Part shown: positions 5,234 through 6,157 of the stretch, piece after piece
Numbering within the stretch: the first letter of the stretch is position 1
How the letters are laid out: every line of letters starts with the position of its first letter
Origin: Oligoflexales bacterium
GTDB taxonomy: Bacteria; Bdellovibrionota_B; Oligoflexia; Oligoflexales; CACXFL01
NCBI GenBank assembly: GCA_028282865.1
Contig: JANQHA010000579.1
Location: forward strand, 1 to 6,157
Reading direction: 5' to 3'
Length of the DNA: 6,157 nucleotides
Translations under genes and position numbers: made by a program
The notes under the pieces: generated by a model
Seen by the model: only the letters and a program-made list of their open reading frames with translations
The model's database searches: none
Told to the model about the DNA's origin: nothing

Positions 5234-6157
5234 TTAAGTATCTAGTTCAATCGATTTACTTTTGAGTTGAAAAGGCTTTCTTTTTATAGGTTTAATTCCG
5301 ATATTTTTACAAGTCTCTAAAATTTTTTCAAATTCGGTGCTTATGGTTGCGCCAGCTTTTTGGGTTACCTCATCTTCCGACGGCAAATCGAAATCGTTAG
5401 CGCCGTAAAGCAGCCCTTTCAATGCTTCTTCATTTTTGGTTAAGACTGAGGTTCGAATATGAACAATATTATCGAGGTATATCCTGCTAATGGCAAGCCA
5501 TCTCAAGTACTCTTCGGTTGAAACCTCTTTGCCTCCTAGTTCTGTATGATAAGGCTTATAAGTCCAACAAAGAAAACTGTGCAGGCCATTATTGTTTTCG
5601 TCTTGGAAGGTTCGAAGCCTCTTGAGGTGGTTAAACCGCTCGTTTAAATCTTCGTCAAAGCCGATAACCATAGTCGCCGTAGAGCCAATTCCAGCTTCGA
5701 GAATTGATTTTTGTGCATTAAAGTAGTCATCCACTCTATATTTACCTGGGCTGTGTCTTTCTCGGAAGTTGTCATCAAGAATCTCAGCGCCGCCTCCAGT
5801 GATCCACTGAGAGCCATTGTTCCTAAGAAGTTTTGCGCCGGTCTTATAGTCAAGTTTAGAAAGTTTACAAGAAAACATAAACTCGGCGACCGTCATTCCA
5901 TAAAACTCCAAGCTATCACCGTAGTCATGCCTTACCTTCGAAAAGATATCGGCATAGTGATCCAATTTAAGCTTAGGGTGAAACCCCCCATTAAAACCAA
6001 CCATGGTTCCACCTAGCTTCTGAACGGCGTCAATTTTCTCCTTAATCTGCTCGTAAGTTAATAAGTAGGTGCCATTTTGGTGAGGTAGTTTATAGAACGC
6101 ACAGTAATCACACTTCGCTACACAGACGTTAGTATAATTTATTATGCACATAATTAG
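5234..6157 (-). CDS. MqnC/CofH-family radical SAM enzyme (dehypoxanthine futalosine cyclase-like), N-terminus beyond the window
   Basis: Radical SAM protein related to MqnC, which cyclises dehypoxanthine futalosine in the futalosine route to menaquinone, and to CofH of deazaflavin synthesis. The frame is open to the right edge. The first ATG (6151) sits only nine residues before the cluster cysteines, where relatives have some 50-60 more residues, so the gene is partial and that ATG is probably internal. Numbering from it: CVAKCDYC (C10, C14, C17, the Cx3Cx2C 4Fe-4S motif) preceded by NYTNV; NGG (54-56) then HP; GGGAEIL (119-125); STATMVIG (157-164); NHLKRLRTFQDE (174-185); LDNI (226-229); GANDF (250-254); AGA (266-268). 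These match MqnC in order and spacing. Differences: NGG where QGG is usual, SVLT (235-238) where SWVT is usual, and a changed EEN-type region (PSEDEV). The 4Fe-4S and radical SAM function is firm; the exact product is not. Confidence 0.85.
   Translation of the reverse strand, partial: LIMCIINYTNVCVAKCDYCAFYKLPHQNGTYLLTYEQIKEKIDAVQKLGGTMVGFNGGFHPKLKLDHYADIFSKVRHDYGDSLEFYGMTVAEFMFSCKLSKLDYKTGAKLLRNNGSQWITGGGAEILDDNFRERHSPGKYRVDDYFNAQKSILEAGIGSTATMVIGFDEDLNERFNHLKRLRTFQDENNNGLHSFLCWTYKPYHTELGGKEVSTEEYLRWLAISRIYLDNIVHIRTSVLTKNEEALKGLLYGANDFDLPSEDEVTQKAGATISTEFEKILETCKNIGIKPIKRKPFQLKSKSIELDT

Noticed and set aside
5644..6016. Overlapping open frames (5644-5853 minus, 5711-6016 plus)
   Set aside because: Both lie inside the radical SAM gene, whose frame carries all the family motifs.

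Overview
The window is a chromosomal stretch from a mid- to low-GC Gram-negative bacterium. It holds four complete genes, two genes cut by the window edges, and one repeat-rich intergenic region. A lipoprotein, a RAYT-type transposase, homogentisate dioxygenase and a B12-dependent mutase together suggest a proteobacterium or a relative. The Ser/Asp/Glu-rich linker after the lipoprotein cysteine made me think of Bdellovibrionota/Oligoflexia-type lipoproteins, but a marine gammaproteobacterium is equally possible. The lineage is inference only.

Layout: (1) 1-1827, minus strand: a compact catabolic pair. homogentisate 1,2-dioxygenase (hmgA) is followed 11 bp later by the N-terminal quarter of methylmalonyl-CoA mutase, which runs off the left edge. 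(2) 1828-2036: a divergent intergenic region with an inverted repeat (CGATAAT/ATTATCG) that encloses a tandem TTATTGCA. (3) 2037-2966, plus strand: an orphan cysteine-rich lipoprotein of unknown function. (4) 2967-3204: a non-coding region with three copies of CAGACAACCA, each followed by GTAC. Two copies are direct repeats exactly 41 bp apart and the third is inverted and followed by eight T. (5) 3205-4206, plus strand: an intact long-form IS200-like/REP-associated tyrosine transposase (RAYT) with a strong ribosome binding site. (6) 4243-5142, minus strand: a secreted M14 zinc carboxypeptidase, convergent with the transposase and carrying its own likely promoter. (7) 5234-6157, minus strand: an MqnC/CofH-family radical SAM enzyme whose N-terminus lies beyond the right edge.

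The genes do not form one pathway. hmgA and the mutase look co-transcribed and would serve amino-acid catabolism: the tyrosine/phenylalanine ring, and propionyl-CoA from Val/Ile/Met. The carboxypeptidase and the radical SAM gene share a strand, but a promoter-like sequence lies between them. The transposase and its upstream repeats form a separate module and are the most interesting part of the window. The second point of interest is the radical SAM enzyme, which keeps the MqnC scaffold but differs at several motifs that are usually constant in that family. I see no CRISPR array, tRNA, rRNA or recognisable new defence system.
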